Shown in pieces: positions 13,575 to 13,633 of a stretch of DNA of 13,633 nt. Source of the stretch: Albibeggiatoa sp964388965 (GTDB lineage Bacteria; Pseudomonadota; Gammaproteobacteria; Beggiatoales; Beggiatoaceae). The stretch lies in contig CAYMCP010000084.1 in NCBI GenBank assembly GCA_964388965.1, positions 1 through 13,633 on the forward strand. Reading direction: 5' to 3'. Each line of letters opens with the position of its first letter. Position 1 is the first letter of the stretch. The notes beneath the pieces are model-generated. The model was not told the DNA's origin. It saw only the letters and a list, made by a program, of their open reading frames with translations, and searched no databases. The position numbers were made by a program, and so were the translations under genes.

Positions 13575-13633
13575 ATAAGGGTAGAGAAAAGCCTTACGGC
13601 ATTCCCCTCCCTCCGAACCGTGCGTGCGGTTCT
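13575..13633 (-). mobile_element. Group II intron 3' end (domains V and VI), cut off by the window edge
   Basis: On the minus strand the window begins with the 3' arm of a domain-V-like hairpin (CCGCACGCACGGTTC, ending at 13615). Next is a domain-VI-like stem, GGGAGGGGAATGCC-GTAA-GGCTTTTCTCTACCC. An unpaired A in CTACCC (complement of 13582) would be the branch point, and it is followed by seven bases ending in AT at 13575, which matches the usual branch-to-end distance and the AY intron terminus. The rest of the intron, including any reverse transcriptase, would lie to the right of the window. The exact 3' boundary is inferred. Confidence 0.6.

Noticed and set aside
13396..13578. Plus-strand 60-codon open frame after the CLCA-like gene.
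   Set aside because: It runs through the hairpin-rich repeat and ends at the intron border, has no ribosome-binding site and no recognisable family; it is a shadow in repeat sequence.

Overview
The window comes from an AT-rich genome with the gene content of a free-living gammaproteobacterium. The main pointers are a YbeD-family (DUF493) gene overlapping a D-amino-acid aminotransferase, a Uma2-type nuclease, the 3' end of a group II intron, a small MITE-like element and the remnant of an insertion sequence. This mixture recalls large, repeat-rich sulfur-oxidising gammaproteobacteria of the Beggiatoa/Thiothrix kind, but no ribosomal RNA or marker gene is present, so that placement is an inference.

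Layout. (1) 1-670, minus: the N-terminal 223 codons of a class I SAM-dependent methyltransferase, cut by the window edge. The sequence just upstream of its start resembles the end of an integron attC site. (2) 671-970: a 142-bp element with near-perfect 18-bp terminal inverted repeats, then a hairpin terminator for the next operon. (3) 971-2965, minus: a compact, overlapping three-gene operon of D-amino-acid aminotransferase, YbeD/DUF493 protein and alpha/beta hydrolase. (4) 2966-3889, minus: a dead transposase C-terminus and a Uma2-type gene. (5) 4079-8995, minus: a probable three-gene operon. Its first gene encodes a 1137-residue protein that joins a complete TRAP-type fused permease to a LolC/E-MacB-FtsX-type ABC permease. 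The second overlaps it by 20 bases and encodes the matching LolD-like ATPase. The third encodes a small exported, possibly lipid-anchored protein of unknown family. (6) 9001-9333: an AT-rich divergent promoter region. (7) 9334-10398, plus: a family-4-like glycosyltransferase. (8) 10673-13381, plus: a secreted 902-residue CLCA-like protein with a zinc-protease HExxH motif, a VWA domain with a decayed metal site, and a C-terminal beta domain. (9) 13382-13633: a hairpin-rich intergenic region ending in domains V and VI of a group II intron on the minus strand.

The standout is region 5. A TRAP permease is normally a secondary, ion-driven importer that works with a periplasmic binding protein. FtsX/Lol/Mac permeases are driven by a separate ATPase and act on envelope lipoproteins, peptides or enzymes. 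Here the two membrane modules are one polypeptide, the ATPase is translationally coupled to it, no TRAP binding protein is present in the window, and an exported small protein follows. I read this as a candidate hybrid transport or mechanotransmission system. Its substrate cannot be read from the sequence. The methyltransferase, glycosyltransferase and CLCA-like genes look like independent accessory genes.
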